DNA from: Actinomadura hibisca NBRC 15177
GTDB lineage: Bacteria; Actinomycetota; Actinomycetes; Streptosporangiales; Streptosporangiaceae
Assembly (NCBI RefSeq): GCF_001552635.1
Contig: NZ_BCRO01000007.1
Location: 37,464 to 101,463 of the forward strand
DNA: 64,000 nucleotides
Reading direction: 5' to 3'
Below, piece after piece: positions 1 to 7,900 of the stretch. The notes under the pieces were generated by a model. The model had not been told where the DNA came from, made no database searches, and saw only the letters and a list, made by a program, of their open reading frames with translations. How positions within the stretch are numbered: the stretch's first letter is position 1; every line of letters starts with the position of its first letter. Both the position numbers and the translations under genes were made by a program.

Positions 1-420
1 GGCGAGAAGGAGGTCGCGGCCAAGTACGGCATCCCCGGCCGCGGCTACGCCGACTACGCGACGCTGCGCGGCGACCCCAGCGACGGGCTGCCGGGCGTGC
101 CGGGCGTCGGCGACAAGACGGCCGCGACGCTCATCACGCGGTTCGGGTCGCTGGCGGGGCTGCTGGAGGCGCTGGACTCGGACGTGCGGGAGGGCCTTCC
201 GGCGGCGGCGCGGCGCAAGCTGGAGGGCGCGCGCGACTACCTGGCGGCGGCCGAGACGGTGGTGCGGGTGGTCACCGACATCGACTCCCCCGAGCTGCGC
301 GCCCTGGACGACGACCTGCCGCGCGCGCCGCGCGATCCGGAGGCGCTGGCGGAGCTGGCCGAGCGGTGGGGGCTGAACAGCCCGGTGGAGCGGCTGCTGA
401 AGGCGCTGGCCGGATCCTGA
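1..420 (+). CDS. 5'-3' exonuclease, C-terminal part (cut by window start)
   Basis: The reading frame is open from base 1 and stops at 418-420, so only about the last 139 residues are present. Residues around 28-45 (GLPGVPGVGDKTAA) form a helix-hairpin-helix, the DNA-binding element that follows the catalytic domain in the 5'-3' exonuclease/FEN family (the nuclease domain of DNA polymerase I). A helical C-terminal tail follows. A stand-alone 5'-3' exonuclease also lies beside helY in Mycobacterium (Rv2090), and helY is found downstream here, which supports the call. The GTG at 97 is internal, not the true start. Catalytic acidic residues would lie upstream of the window. Confidence 0.85.
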   Translation, partial: GEKEVAAKYGIPGRGYADYATLRGDPSDGLPGVPGVGDKTAATLITRFGSLAGLLEALDSDVREGLPAAARRKLEGARDYLAAAETVVRVVTDIDSPELRALDDDLPRAPRDPEALAELAERWGLNSPVERLLKALAGS

Positions 421-750
421 CCGGCGTGTCAGGCGCGCCGCGGCGGCCTTGACGGGCGGCGGCGGGCGGCTGACGATGGCCTGACCGGGCGGTTCCGGTG
501 GTGTGTCAGAGGACGCACGGCGGACGTGCCCACGGGTGCAGCATCGTGATCGAGAAGGGGTTCTCCTTGGGATACGGGCGACCGGTGCCCGTGGCGATGG
601 GCCTCACCGCCCCACTCCCCCCAGTTGCCGCGGGCCCCGGTCCTCCCGGCGGCGGGCGGCGCTTGCCAGGGCTCCCGCCGCACGTCCGCCGCAACCGCCG
701 AACCGACCCGCGGGCCCGCTCGCGAGCAGGCCGCAGAAAACGGAATCCCG
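421..750. other. Intergenic region upstream of the Crp/Fnr gene
   Basis: These 330 bases separate the exonuclease stop from the chosen start of the regulator. Several long frames run through here on both strands, but they show Arg/Pro-rich GC-shadow composition and no Shine-Dalgarno before plausible starts. I see no convincing gene, hairpin or promoter. An upstream in-frame GTG at 625 would extend the regulator by 42 low-complexity residues. Confidence 0.4.
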
Positions 751-1536
751 GTGACCGAGAGGACCTACCCGCAGGGCTTCGGCCCGCCCCCGCCGCGCAA
801 CGACGCCCCCCACGCCGGTCCGCACGCGGGCCCGGGCGCCGGTAAGGCGCGCTGGGAGGCGTTCTGGGACGCCCTGGACGAGGCGCAGCGCGCCGGGCTG
901 CGCGAGGTGGCGCGGCCGCGCGCCTACGCCGCCAAGGTGCCGCTGTGCTACCAGGGCGACCAGTCCGACCACATCATCATCATCGAGGGCGGCTGGGCGA
1001 AGGTGGCCTCGACGACCGCCGACGGCCACGCGGTGGTGCTGGCGGTGCGCGGGCCGGGCGATCTGGTGTGCGAGAGCGCGGTGCTGGGCAGCCGGCACCG
1101 GTCGGCGACGGTGACGGCGCTGAGCCCGGTGCGGGCGCTGGTGGTCCCGGCCGCGCGTTTCACCGGTTACCTGGACGCGCATCCGGAGGTGTGGCGGCTG
1201 GTCAGCGGCACGTTCGTGCGGCGGCTGGACGAGGCCGGGCGCCGGGTGCAGGCCAACGTGTCGGCGAAGGGCGCGCAGCGGCTGGCGGCGCTGCTGGCGC
1301 ATCTGGCGGAGCTGTCGGCGCGGTACGCGCCGCCCGCCCGGGGCGGCGGGATCGAGATCGCGCCGCCGCTGTCGCAGGAGGAGCTGGGCAGCTGGATGGA
1401 CGCCTCGCGGGAGACGGTCGCGCGGGCGCTGGGCGTGCTGCGCAGGCAGAAGCTGGTGGACACCGGCTGGCGGCGGATCGTGGTGCTGGACCTGCCGGGC
1501 CTGCGCGCCTACGCCGACGGCCACCCCGACCCCTGA
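751..1536 (+). CDS. Crp/Fnr-family transcriptional regulator
   Basis: The 261-residue protein has the two-domain Crp/Fnr layout. A cyclic-nucleotide-binding-like beta-barrel spans about residues 30-150 (YQGDQSDHIIIIEGGWAKV, then GDLVCESAVLGS), followed by a dimer helix. A winged helix follows with the recognition motif LSQEELGSWMDASRETVARA near residues 205-225. No N-terminal Cys cluster typical of Fnr Fe-S sensing is visible, so the signal may be a cyclic nucleotide or another small ligand. I chose the GTG at 751 (VTERTYPQGF) because the upstream extension to 625 is low-complexity. No clear Shine-Dalgarno marks either start. A strong bidirectional terminator follows at 1622-1655. Target genes cannot be inferred. 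Confidence 0.88.
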   Translation: MTERTYPQGFGPPPPRNDAPHAGPHAGPGAGKARWEAFWDALDEAQRAGLREVARPRAYAAKVPLCYQGDQSDHIIIIEGGWAKVASTTADGHAVVLAVRGPGDLVCESAVLGSRHRSATVTALSPVRALVVPAARFTGYLDAHPEVWRLVSGTFVRRLDEAGRRVQANVSAKGAQRLAALLAHLAELSARYAPPARGGGIEIAPPLSQEELGSWMDASRETVARALGVLRRQKLVDTGWRRIVVLDLPGLRAYADGHPDP

Positions 1537-1621
1537 CGCCGCGCGCCGGCGGCACGCTGCGAGGCCGCACATCGGCAACGGGCTTGGATGCGATGCCCTG
1601 ACGCCGACGCCGTCACGCGCG

Positions 1622-1655
1622 GACGCCGCCGTCCCCTGGTGGGGACGGCGGCGTC
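1622..1655. terminator. Bidirectional hairpin terminator
   Basis: Perfect 15-bp inverted repeat (arms 1622-1636 and 1641-1655, GACGCCGCCGTCCCC and its complement) with a 4-nt loop. It lies between the convergent Crp/Fnr gene and the small membrane-protein gene and could serve both. Neither side carries a T tract, which is common in high-GC actinobacteria. Confidence 0.8.
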
Positions 1656-1676
1656 GTCGTGTTCGCGTGCGGGCCG

Positions 1677-1859
1677 TCAGCGGCGGCCCCTGCGGCCGCG
1701 CCAGTTGGTGCTGGTGCCGACTCCCGCCAGGTGGAGGGCCAGCAACAGCAGGCCCACGGTGATGAGGGTCTGGAAGTTGAAGGCGTCCGAGGAGATGTCG
1801 GCCAGGTCGAACAGCAGGGCGAGGGCGAACACGGCCGCGGCGGCGATCGCGAGCATCAT
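1677..1859 (-). CDS. Small two-helix membrane protein
   Basis: This 60-residue protein has a hydrophobic helix at residues 2-16 (AIAAAAVFALALLF), a short polar turn, a second helix at about 32-46 (ITVGLLLLALHLAGV) and a very basic tail (NWRGRRGRR). It is probably an integral membrane protein with a cytoplasmic C-terminus. The start is set by a GGAGG immediately upstream of paired ATG codons at 1859 and 1856. The longer frame starting at 1946 would bypass that ribosome site. I do not recognise the family. It lies downstream of no obvious operon partner and is convergent with the Crp/Fnr gene. Confidence 0.6.
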   Translation of the reverse strand: MMLAIAAAAVFALALLFDLADISSDAFNFQTLITVGLLLLALHLAGVGTSTNWRGRRGRR

Positions 1860-2010
1860 GGACCTCCGGGTCAGTCGGGGCGCCGGGCTTCCCCCGAGGC
1901 GCACCGGCGTGATCTCCGATGCGCGGGGGGACAAACCACCCCACATTCCCTGCGCGCTCCAATAGCCGATTAAGGATGTCCCTTATTCGGGCCGGAGGGA
2001 ACGTCGCCGG

Positions 2011-2700
2011 TCAGGCGGCGGGTTCGATGCGCAGCTCGCGGCTCAGCTCGGTGGTGATGTCGGCGTTCAGCCGGTAGGCGAGTTTGACCTCGTCGATGAC
2101 GCGGGCGCGCTCGGCGGCGTCCCAGGGGGCGGCGTCGAGCAGCTCGCGGTAGGCGTCCTTGTAGCCCTTGGGCTTGCCGGGGAAGCGGTAGAACAGCACG
2201 CCGGCGTCGTCGCGGCCGAGGTCCAGGCTGCGCTGCACCTGGCGGCCGATGTACTGGCCGCCCGACAGGTCGCCCATGTAGCGGGTGTAGTGGTGGGCGA
2301 CGAAGCCGCCCGGCCAGTCGAAGCACACCTCGCGCAGGCGCTCGGCGTAGCGGGTGGCGGCCTCGCCCGGCTCGATCCGGGCGGCCCAGCCCGGCCCGTA
2401 CAGGTAGGCGAGGTCGGCCTCCAGCGCTTCGCGGCGGCGCAGGTCGGGGAAGACGAAGGGCCCGGCGACGGGGTCGGCCGCCATGGTCTCGGCGGCCCGC
2501 TCCAGCAGGTCGTAGACGTGGTAGAGCTGGGCGACCAGGACGGCGTACTCCTCGCGGCCGAGCCGTCCCTCGACCAGCGCCGACATGTAGGCCGAGCCCT
2601 CGTTGTCGCCGTGGTCGCTCCAGGTGGCGGCCCGCAGCTCCGCCGCGAACCCCGCGTCCTGTCCCTCAGCGCGCCCCGCAGCCTGCTCGGACATGCCCAT
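2011..2700 (-). CDS. Biliverdin-producing heme oxygenase
   Basis: Heme oxygenase opens heme to biliverdin, CO and ferrous iron, using O2 and an electron donor in the cytoplasm. The 229-residue protein has the usual bacterial length. The expected proximal ligand His30 sits in ATWSDHGDNEG, aligning with the AHE motif of HmuO. The distal-helix signature GDLSGGQYIGRQ follows YTRYM around residues 138-150. ATG 2700 is preceded by AGGGG at good spacing. An IdeR/DtxR-like box with an 18/19 match lies 46 bases upstream, so the gene should be repressed by iron. Its divergently spaced neighbour on the same strand encodes a DUF2470 protein with its own iron box, suggesting a small heme-iron acquisition locus. 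No heme transporter is visible in the window. Confidence 0.92.
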   Translation of the reverse strand: MGMSEQAAGRAEGQDAGFAAELRAATWSDHGDNEGSAYMSALVEGRLGREEYAVLVAQLYHVYDLLERAAETMAADPVAGPFVFPDLRRREALEADLAYLYGPGWAARIEPGEAATRYAERLREVCFDWPGGFVAHHYTRYMGDLSGGQYIGRQVQRSLDLGRDDAGVLFYRFPGKPKGYKDAYRELLDAAPWDAAERARVIDEVKLAYRLNADITTELSRELRIEPAA

Positions 2701-2745
2701 CCGCGTCCCCTCCGTCCGTCGGCCGACCGTTCCGGCCGAGTGAGA

Positions 2746-2764
2746 TGAGGTTAGCCTTACCTAA
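2746..2764. promoter_or_regulatory. IdeR/DtxR-type iron box upstream of heme oxygenase
   Basis: The 19 bases tgaggttagccttacctaa match the palindromic consensus TWAGGTWAGSCTWACCTWA at 18 of 19 positions. The box sits 46 bases before the heme oxygenase ATG, where a promoter would be. Iron-loaded IdeR/DmdR-type repressors bind such sites. Confidence 0.85.
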
Positions 2765-2795
2765 CTCGCACCGGAAGGGGGTGCAGCCGACTTTT

Positions 2796-2833
2796 CCGAC
2801 GTGACGTCGGCTACTTTACCGACGCCGCGTCGG
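2796..2833. promoter_or_regulatory. Two tandem palindromes, possible second operator
   Basis: A perfect 7+1+7 palindrome (CCGACGT g ACGTCGG, 2796-2810) is followed, 23 bases centre to centre, by a second palindrome CCGACG ccg CGTCGG (2819-2833). Both share the CGTCGG half-site and lie just upstream of the iron box of the heme oxygenase gene and downstream of the DUF2470 stop. This could be an operator for a dimeric regulator, or less likely a weak terminator for the DUF2470 gene. Confidence 0.5.
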
Positions 2834-2926
2834 AATGGCCAGAGGGGAACGGATGGCCGAGGTCAGCGGCCGGGTTCGGCGGCCGGAGCCGGGTCCGGAA
2901 TCGGCGACGTGGCCGAGAGGGCCGGG

Positions 2927-3238
2927 TCAGTGGCCGTCGTTCGGGGCGAGGCCGAGCACCCTGCGGGCCTCGTCGGACATGCGGACGACCTCGTGGCGCA
3001 CCTGGGGGCGCTCGGTGAGCCGCCCGCTCCAGGGGATGCGCACCGGGACCTCGGCGCCGTCCACGGTGGCGGCGAAGTCGATGCCGTCGGCGTCCATGCC
3101 GCTCATGCGGGCGGCGGTGGCGTCCGGGACGCCGCCCAGCCCGCGGGCGATGATCGCGCAGTCGCCGGGGTGGTCGTCGTTCATGTGCCGCATGATCTGC
3201 CGCACCACGTCGTCGGTGAAGGGGTCGTTCTCGGTCAT
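2927..3238 (-). CDS. DUF2470 heme-iron utilisation-type protein
   Basis: The 103-residue product contains the DUF2470 core: MRHMNDDHPGDCAIIAR near the N-terminus, then SGMDADGIDF and a strand pair ending in RIPW. This domain occurs alone or fused to split-barrel (HugZ-like) heme-degrading proteins. The His-rich segment HMNDDH is typical. I chose ATG 3238, which has AGGAGG nine bases upstream, over the GTG at 3268. The IdeR-like box at 3340-3358 and the heme oxygenase gene next door argue for a role in using iron from heme. The biochemical activity of stand-alone DUF2470 proteins is not established. Confidence 0.8.
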   Translation of the reverse strand: MTENDPFTDDVVRQIMRHMNDDHPGDCAIIARGLGGVPDATAARMSGMDADGIDFAATVDGAEVPVRIPWSGRLTERPQVRHEVVRMSDEARRVLGLAPNDGH

Positions 3239-3339
3239 GGCGCAGGCCCTCCTGGTTCGCGGTCCCACGGCCGTGCCCGCGCCGGGCGGCCGGGCGGCCG
3301 CCTGACGTGCGGGTTCACGACCGTTCAGGTGGGCCTCAC

Positions 3340-3358
3340 CCTAGTAAGGCTTACCTAA
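3340..3358. promoter_or_regulatory. IdeR/DtxR-like box upstream of DUF2470 gene
   Basis: Against TWAGGTWAGSCTWACCTWA this site matches about 15 of 19 positions. The right half, cttacctaa, is perfect and the left half is weaker. It lies about 100 bases before the DUF2470 ATG and just past the helY stop codon, giving that gene an iron-controlled promoter separate from helY. Confidence 0.65.
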
Positions 3359-3432
3359 CTTTGGCGAGTCGGAGGCGCGCCGGACCCGCCCCGGCCGGTC
3401 CGGGGCGGACGGGCCGGGGGCGGGGCCACGGG

Positions 3433-6201
3433 TCAGGTGACCGAGGAGTAGGCGACGACGCCGCGCCGCATCGCGTCCATCGCCTTGCGGGCGGTCTTGC
3501 GGATGTGGCTGTTGGGCGGGGCGGCGTCGGCGACCTGGCCGAGCAGGTCCAGGAGCTGCTTGACGGCGCGGACGAAGTCGCCGGCGGTCATGCCGGCCTC
3601 CAGCAGCACCTCGTCCAGGTCGTGGCCGCGGGCCCACTGGTAGGCGGTCCAGGCGAAGCCGAGGTCGGGCTCGCGCAGGAACGACACGCCGTTGTCCTCC
3701 TCGACGGCCTCCAGCTGCCCCCACAGCCGCACCATCGAGCCCAGGGCCTCCTGGACGGCGCCGGTGGGGGTGCGGGGGCGGGCGGCGTCGTCGGGCTGGC
3801 GCGACTCGTACACCAGCGCCGACACGCACGCGGCGAGCTCGGCGGGGTCGAGGCGCTCCCACAGGCCCTCGCGCAGGCTCTCGGCGGTGAGCAGGTCGAG
3901 CTCGTTGTAGATGCGGCCGAGGCGGCGGCCCTCGTCGGTGACGTCGTCGCCGTCGAGGTAGCCGAGCTGCTGGAGGACCGCGCAGACCTTGTCGAAGGTG
4001 CGGGCGATGACCTGGGAGCGGCCCTCGACGCGGCGGCGCAGCTGCTCGGTCTCGCGGTCCAGGCGGTGGTGGCGCTCGGCCCAGCGGGCGTGGTCCTCCC
4101 GCTTGTCGCAGCCGTGCACGGGGTGGCGGCGCAGCTCGGCGCGCAGCCGGCCGATCTCGGCGTCGTCGGAGGCCGGGGCGTCGCGCTGGCGGCGGCGCAG
4201 GTCGCCGACGTCGTCGGGCACCTTGTTGCGCAGGGTCGAGGCGAGGTCGCGGCGGTCCTGGGGGTTGCGGGGGCTGAAGGACTTGGGGATGCGGATGCGC
4301 TCGACGGGTTCGACGGCGCGCGGGAAGTCCAGGACCGACAGGCGCTGCACCGACCGGTTGGCGGTGAGCACCAGCGGCGCGGGCCCGTCGGAGCGGCGGC
4401 CGACGCCGGGGTCCAGCACGACGGCGAGGCCCGTGCGGCGGCCCGACGGCACCAGGATCACGTCGCCGGGCCGCAGGTGCTCCAGCGCTCTGGCGGCCTC
4501 GGCGCGGCGCGACGACGACCGCTCGCGCGACAGCTCGGCCTCGCGGTCCGACAGGCGGCGGCGCAGCGCGGCGTACTCCATGAAGTCGCCCAGGTGGCAT
4601 TCGGCGGCCTTGGCGTACCCGGCGAGCGCCTCCTCGTTCTTGCGGACCTGCCGGGCCAGCCCGACGACGGCGCGGTCGGCCTGGAACTGCGCGAACGACT
4701 CCTCCAGCAGGGTGCGGGCGCGCTCGACGCCGACGGCGCCGACCAGGTTGACGGCCATGTTGTAGGAGGGCCGGAAGCTGGAGTTGAGGGGGTAGGTGCG
4801 GGTGCCGGCGAGCCCGGCGACCGAGTTCGGGTCGACCGTCGGGGACCAGAGCACCACCGCGTGGCCCTCGACGTCGATGCCGCGGCGCCCGGCGCGCCCG
4901 GTGAGCTGGGTGTACTCGCCGGGGGTGAGGGCGAGGTGGGCCTCGCCGTTCCACTTGTCGAGCTTCTCGATCACCACGGTGCGGGCGGGCATGTTGATGC
5001 CCAGCGCGAGGGTCTCGGTGGCGAACACCGCCTTGGTGAGGCCGCGGGTGAACAGCTCCTCGACGATCTCCTTGAAGGTGGGCAGCATCCCGGCGTGGTG
5101 GGCGGCGATGCCGCGCTCCAACGCCGACAGGAAGTCGTCGTAGCCGAGCACGCGCAGGTCCTCGCGCGGGATGTCGGCGGTGCGCAGCTCGACGTGGGCG
5201 CGGATCTCCTCGCTCTCCTCCTTGGAGGTGAGGCGCAGCCCGGCGTGCAGGCACTGGAGGACGGCGGCGTCGCAGCCGGCGCGGGAGAAGATGAAGGTGA
5301 TGGCGGGCAGCAGCCCGGCGCGCTCCAGCCGGGAGATCACGTCGGGGCGCATCGGGGGCCGGAAGCGCTGCGGGCGCGACTCGCGGCGGCGGCCGGTGCG
5401 GCGGCCCTGGTTGACCTTGGCGCGGCGCACCTCCTCCACCGCCATGCGCTGCAGCTGGGGGTTGACGCGGGCCTGCCGCCCGCCGCCCTTGCCGGTCTCG
5501 ACGAACAGCTCGTACAGGCGGGTGCCGACCAGCATGTGCTGGAACAGCGGCACGGGCCGGTGCTCGTCGACGATGACGGCGGTGTCGCCGCGGACGGCCT
5601 GGAGCCACTCGCCGAACTCCTCGGCGTTGCTGACGGTCGCCGACAGCGCCACGATGCGGACCGAGTCCGGCACGTGGATGATCACTTCTTCCCAGACCGC
5701 GCCGCGGAACCGGTCGGCCAGGTAGTGGACCTCGTCCATGACCACGAACGCGAGGCCCGCCAGGGTCTGCGACCCGGCGTAGAGCATGTTGCGCAGCACC
5801 TCGGTGGTCATGACCACGATGGGCGCCTCGCCGTTGACGCTGTTGTCGCCGGTGAGCAGCCCGACCTTGTCGGGGCCGTAGCGGCTGACGAGGTCGGCGT
5901 ACTTCTGGTTGGACAGCGCCTTGATGGGCGTGGTGTAGAAGCACTTGCGGCCGCCGGTGAGGGCGAGGTGGACCGCGAACTCCCCGACGAGGGTCTTGCC
6001 GGAGCCGGTGGGCGCGGCCACCAGGACGCCGCTGCCGGCCTCCAGGGCCCGGCACGCCTCGATCTGGAACGGGTCCAGGGGGAAGTCGTACAGGGTCTGG
6101 AAGTCGAGCAGGGCGGGCCCGCTGCCGGCGTTGCGCTTGCGGTGGGCCGCGTAGCGCTCCGCCGGGGACTGGTCGGCCGACTGCGTGTCGGGGGTGGTCA
6201 T
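3433..6201 (-). CDS. helY: Ski2/Mtr4-like DEVH-box RNA helicase HelY
   Basis: This is a 922-residue superfamily 2 helicase, close to the length of mycobacterial HelY (Rv2092c). Motif I APTGSGKT is at 63-70, motif II DEVH at 156-159, motif III SAT follows, and the motif VI region reads QLTGRAGRRG. A Ski2-type insertion and a C-terminal helical-bundle domain (ending near RKAMDAMRRGVVAY) complete the protein. It probably unwinds structured RNA with ATP. The gene is last in the order pafB-pafC-small membrane gene-tatA-tatC-helY, as in Mycobacterium and Streptomyces, 126 bases after tatC. The long open frame on the opposite strand (about 980 codons) is a codon-bias shadow of this gene. Confidence 0.95.
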   Translation of the reverse strand: MTTPDTQSADQSPAERYAAHRKRNAGSGPALLDFQTLYDFPLDPFQIEACRALEAGSGVLVAAPTGSGKTLVGEFAVHLALTGGRKCFYTTPIKALSNQKYADLVSRYGPDKVGLLTGDNSVNGEAPIVVMTTEVLRNMLYAGSQTLAGLAFVVMDEVHYLADRFRGAVWEEVIIHVPDSVRIVALSATVSNAEEFGEWLQAVRGDTAVIVDEHRPVPLFQHMLVGTRLYELFVETGKGGGRQARVNPQLQRMAVEEVRRAKVNQGRRTGRRRESRPQRFRPPMRPDVISRLERAGLLPAITFIFSRAGCDAAVLQCLHAGLRLTSKEESEEIRAHVELRTADIPREDLRVLGYDDFLSALERGIAAHHAGMLPTFKEIVEELFTRGLTKAVFATETLALGINMPARTVVIEKLDKWNGEAHLALTPGEYTQLTGRAGRRGIDVEGHAVVLWSPTVDPNSVAGLAGTRTYPLNSSFRPSYNMAVNLVGAVGVERARTLLEESFAQFQADRAVVGLARQVRKNEEALAGYAKAAECHLGDFMEYAALRRRLSDREAELSRERSSSRRAEAARALEHLRPGDVILVPSGRRTGLAVVLDPGVGRRSDGPAPLVLTANRSVQRLSVLDFPRAVEPVERIRIPKSFSPRNPQDRRDLASTLRNKVPDDVGDLRRRQRDAPASDDAEIGRLRAELRRHPVHGCDKREDHARWAERHHRLDRETEQLRRRVEGRSQVIARTFDKVCAVLQQLGYLDGDDVTDEGRRLGRIYNELDLLTAESLREGLWERLDPAELAACVSALVYESRQPDDAARPRTPTGAVQEALGSMVRLWGQLEAVEEDNGVSFLREPDLGFAWTAYQWARGHDLDEVLLEAGMTAGDFVRAVKQLLDLLGQVADAAPPNSHIRKTARKAMDAMRRGVVAYSSVT

Positions 6202-6327
6202 GGAACGAGCCTACGGTTTCGACCGGCCCGTTATGCACTCCGGGGCGGGTTCGGGTGACCCGTTTTACCCGGAAGCGGTCCGGTCGTGGGCTCTAGGGGC
6301 GGCTCGGGGCGGCCCGGCGACGGCGGC

Positions 6328-7194
6328 TCAGGGGCGGCGGTCGCCGCGTTCCAGCTCGGCGTCGATCTCCTCCAGGCGCAGCGGGGAGACCTCGTCGTCG
6401 GCGAGCTCGGCGTCGGGGTCGGCGGTGAGGCCGCGGCGCCGGTCGTTGAAGTAGGCGAGCACGGCGGCGATCTCGTACAGCACCACGGTGGGCAGGGCCA
6501 GCACCAGCATGGTGACGGGGTCGCCGCTGGGGGTGGCGACCGCGGAGAACACGAAGATCCCGAAGACGGCGATGCGCTGGGTCTTCTTGATGCGCTGGAA
6601 GGTCAGGACGCCGACCAGGTTCAGCATCACCACCAGCAGCGGCAGCTCGAAGGTGACGCCGAACACCACGAGCATGGCCAGCACGTAGCTGAGGTACTGG
6701 TCGACCTTGACCAGGGCGGTGACGCCGTCGATGGAGAAGCCGCCCAGGAACAGCTGCAGGCCCTTGTCGACGAACAGGTAGGCGAGCCACGCGCCGACCA
6801 GGAACAGCGGCACCGCGACCGTCAGGAACACGTAGGTCCAGCGGCGCTCGCGCTTGTACAGGCCGGGCGCCACGAACGCCCACAGCTGGTAGAGCCACAC
6901 CGGCGACGACAGCACGATCCCGACGATCATGGCGATCTTGAGGCGCACGAAGAACTGGCTGAAGATGCCGTCCACGACCAGGGTGCACTTGTCGTTCAGT
7001 TCCCGGGCCTGGGGGATCTGGCAGTAGGGCTCCTTCAGCAGGTCCCAGATGGGCTGGAAGAACACGTAGCCCACGATCATGCCGATGACCAGCGCGATCA
7101 TCGCTTTGATCAGCCGGTTGCGCAGCTCGCGGAGGTGGTCCAGCAGCGGCATGCGGCCGTCGGGGTTGGCCTGCGCGGAGCTCAGGAGCTTCAT
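6328..7194 (-). CDS. tatC: Twin-arginine translocase subunit TatC
   Basis: TatC is the polytopic receptor that binds the twin-arginine signal peptide and nucleates the TatA channel in the cytoplasmic membrane. The 288-residue protein carries the family signature MPLLDHLRELRNRL after a short N-terminus, then six hydrophobic segments. The usual periplasmic loop after TM1 contains Cys residues (PYCQIP, DKCTLV). A charged cytoplasmic tail (DDEVSPLRLEEIDAELERG) follows the last helix. It lies 47 bases downstream of tatA on the same strand, so both are almost surely co-transcribed. No TatB is seen nearby, as is common in actinobacteria where it lies elsewhere. Confidence 0.97.
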   Translation of the reverse strand: MKLLSSAQANPDGRMPLLDHLRELRNRLIKAMIALVIGMIVGYVFFQPIWDLLKEPYCQIPQARELNDKCTLVVDGIFSQFFVRLKIAMIVGIVLSSPVWLYQLWAFVAPGLYKRERRWTYVFLTVAVPLFLVGAWLAYLFVDKGLQLFLGGFSIDGVTALVKVDQYLSYVLAMLVVFGVTFELPLLVVMLNLVGVLTFQRIKKTQRIAVFGIFVFSAVATPSGDPVTMLVLALPTVVLYEIAAVLAYFNDRRRGLTADPDAELADDEVSPLRLEEIDAELERGDRRP

Positions 7195-7241
7195 CGTCGG
7201 GGATTCAGGGGTCTAGGCCGCCGATCGGGGGTCGGGAGGGG

Positions 7242-7646
7242 TCAGGACTTGCCGAAGCGGTCGCGGTCGGCGACCGGCACGCCCTGGATCGGCTCGCCGG
7301 ACGGCAGGGCGCCCTGCCGGTAGGGCTGCTGCTGGGCGCCGGGCTGGGCACCGGGCTGGACATTGGCGGCCTCGCGCTCCAGGCGGGCGGCCTCCTCGCG
7401 CAGCTGGGCGGCGCGGTCGCGGGCCTCCTGGGCCTGGACGCGGTCGGCGTCGCGGCCGGCGGCCCGGTCGGCGGGCGTGTCGGCGGGAGCGTCGTCATCG
7501 TCGTCGCGCAGGCCCTTGGTCTCGGCCTTCAGGATGCGCGCGGACTTGCCGAGCGACCGCGCGAGCTGCGGCAGCTTGGTGGAGCCGAACAACAGCAGGA
7601 CGACGAGGAGGACGATCAGGATCTCGCTCGTGCCAAAGCTACCCAT
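7242..7646 (-). CDS. tatA: Twin-arginine translocase subunit TatA
   Basis: TatA oligomerises to make the passage for folded Tat substrates. The 134-residue product has a single N-terminal membrane helix (EILIVLLVVLLLFGSTKLP) containing the hallmark FG hinge and KLP. An amphipathic helix (LARSLGKSARILKAET) and a long acidic, then Gln/Pro-rich, cytoplasmic tail follow. I prefer ATG 7646 to ATG 7652, because the purine-rich GAGGGA lies about seven bases before 7646 but directly abuts 7652. The tail is longer than in E. coli TatA, which is usual for actinomycetes. Confidence 0.95.
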   Translation of the reverse strand: MGSFGTSEILIVLLVVLLLFGSTKLPQLARSLGKSARILKAETKGLRDDDDDAPADTPADRAAGRDADRVQAQEARDRAAQLREEAARLEREAANVQPGAQPGAQQQPYRQGALPSGEPIQGVPVADRDRFGKS

Positions 7647-7673
7647 GGACATTCCCTCTTCAGCAGGTGGTAC

Positions 7674-7898
7674 TCAACCCGATCGTACGCCGTCTCCGGA
7701 GTCGCGTGCCGCATGCGCCTCCTGGAGATCGTGGAGTTCACTCCGCAGCGCCGTCTGTTCGGGCTCCAGCCGCCTGCGGGTCCGGTCCAGTTCACGCGCC
7801 AGACGGCGCACGCCCAGGTGGACCTTGAAGCCGCAGAACGCCAGGACCAGCAGTCCGGCGAAGCTCATCGCCACCGTAAGCCACGTCGCGGTGGGCAT
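7674..7898 (-). CDS. Small single-pass membrane protein between pafC and tatA
   Basis: A 74-residue product begins two bases after the pafC stop codon and ends 27 bases before tatA. It has one hydrophobic helix at about residues 8-25 (VAMSFAGLLVLAFCGFKV) followed by a charged, Arg/Glu-rich helical stretch (RRLARELDRTRRRLE) that could form a short coiled coil. The tight spacing indicates translation coupled to pafC. A GTG at 7904 that overlaps the pafC stop is an alternative start. The family is not one I can name; the position in the paf-tat operon suggests a membrane-linked accessory. Confidence 0.65.
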   Translation of the reverse strand: MPTATWLTVAMSFAGLLVLAFCGFKVHLGVRRLARELDRTRRRLEPEQTALRSELHDLQEAHAARDSGDGVRSG

Positions 7899-7900
7899 GG

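Noticed and set aside
604..1962. 452-codon minus-strand frame across the Crp/Fnr gene
   Set aside because: Arg/His/Pro-rich shadow; spans a terminator and two real genes.
3307..6258. 983-codon open frame on the plus strand opposite helY
   Set aside because: Composition (Val/Gly/Ala/Gln/His-rich, no domains) and exact antisense overlap with a well-formed helicase show it is a codon-bias shadow.
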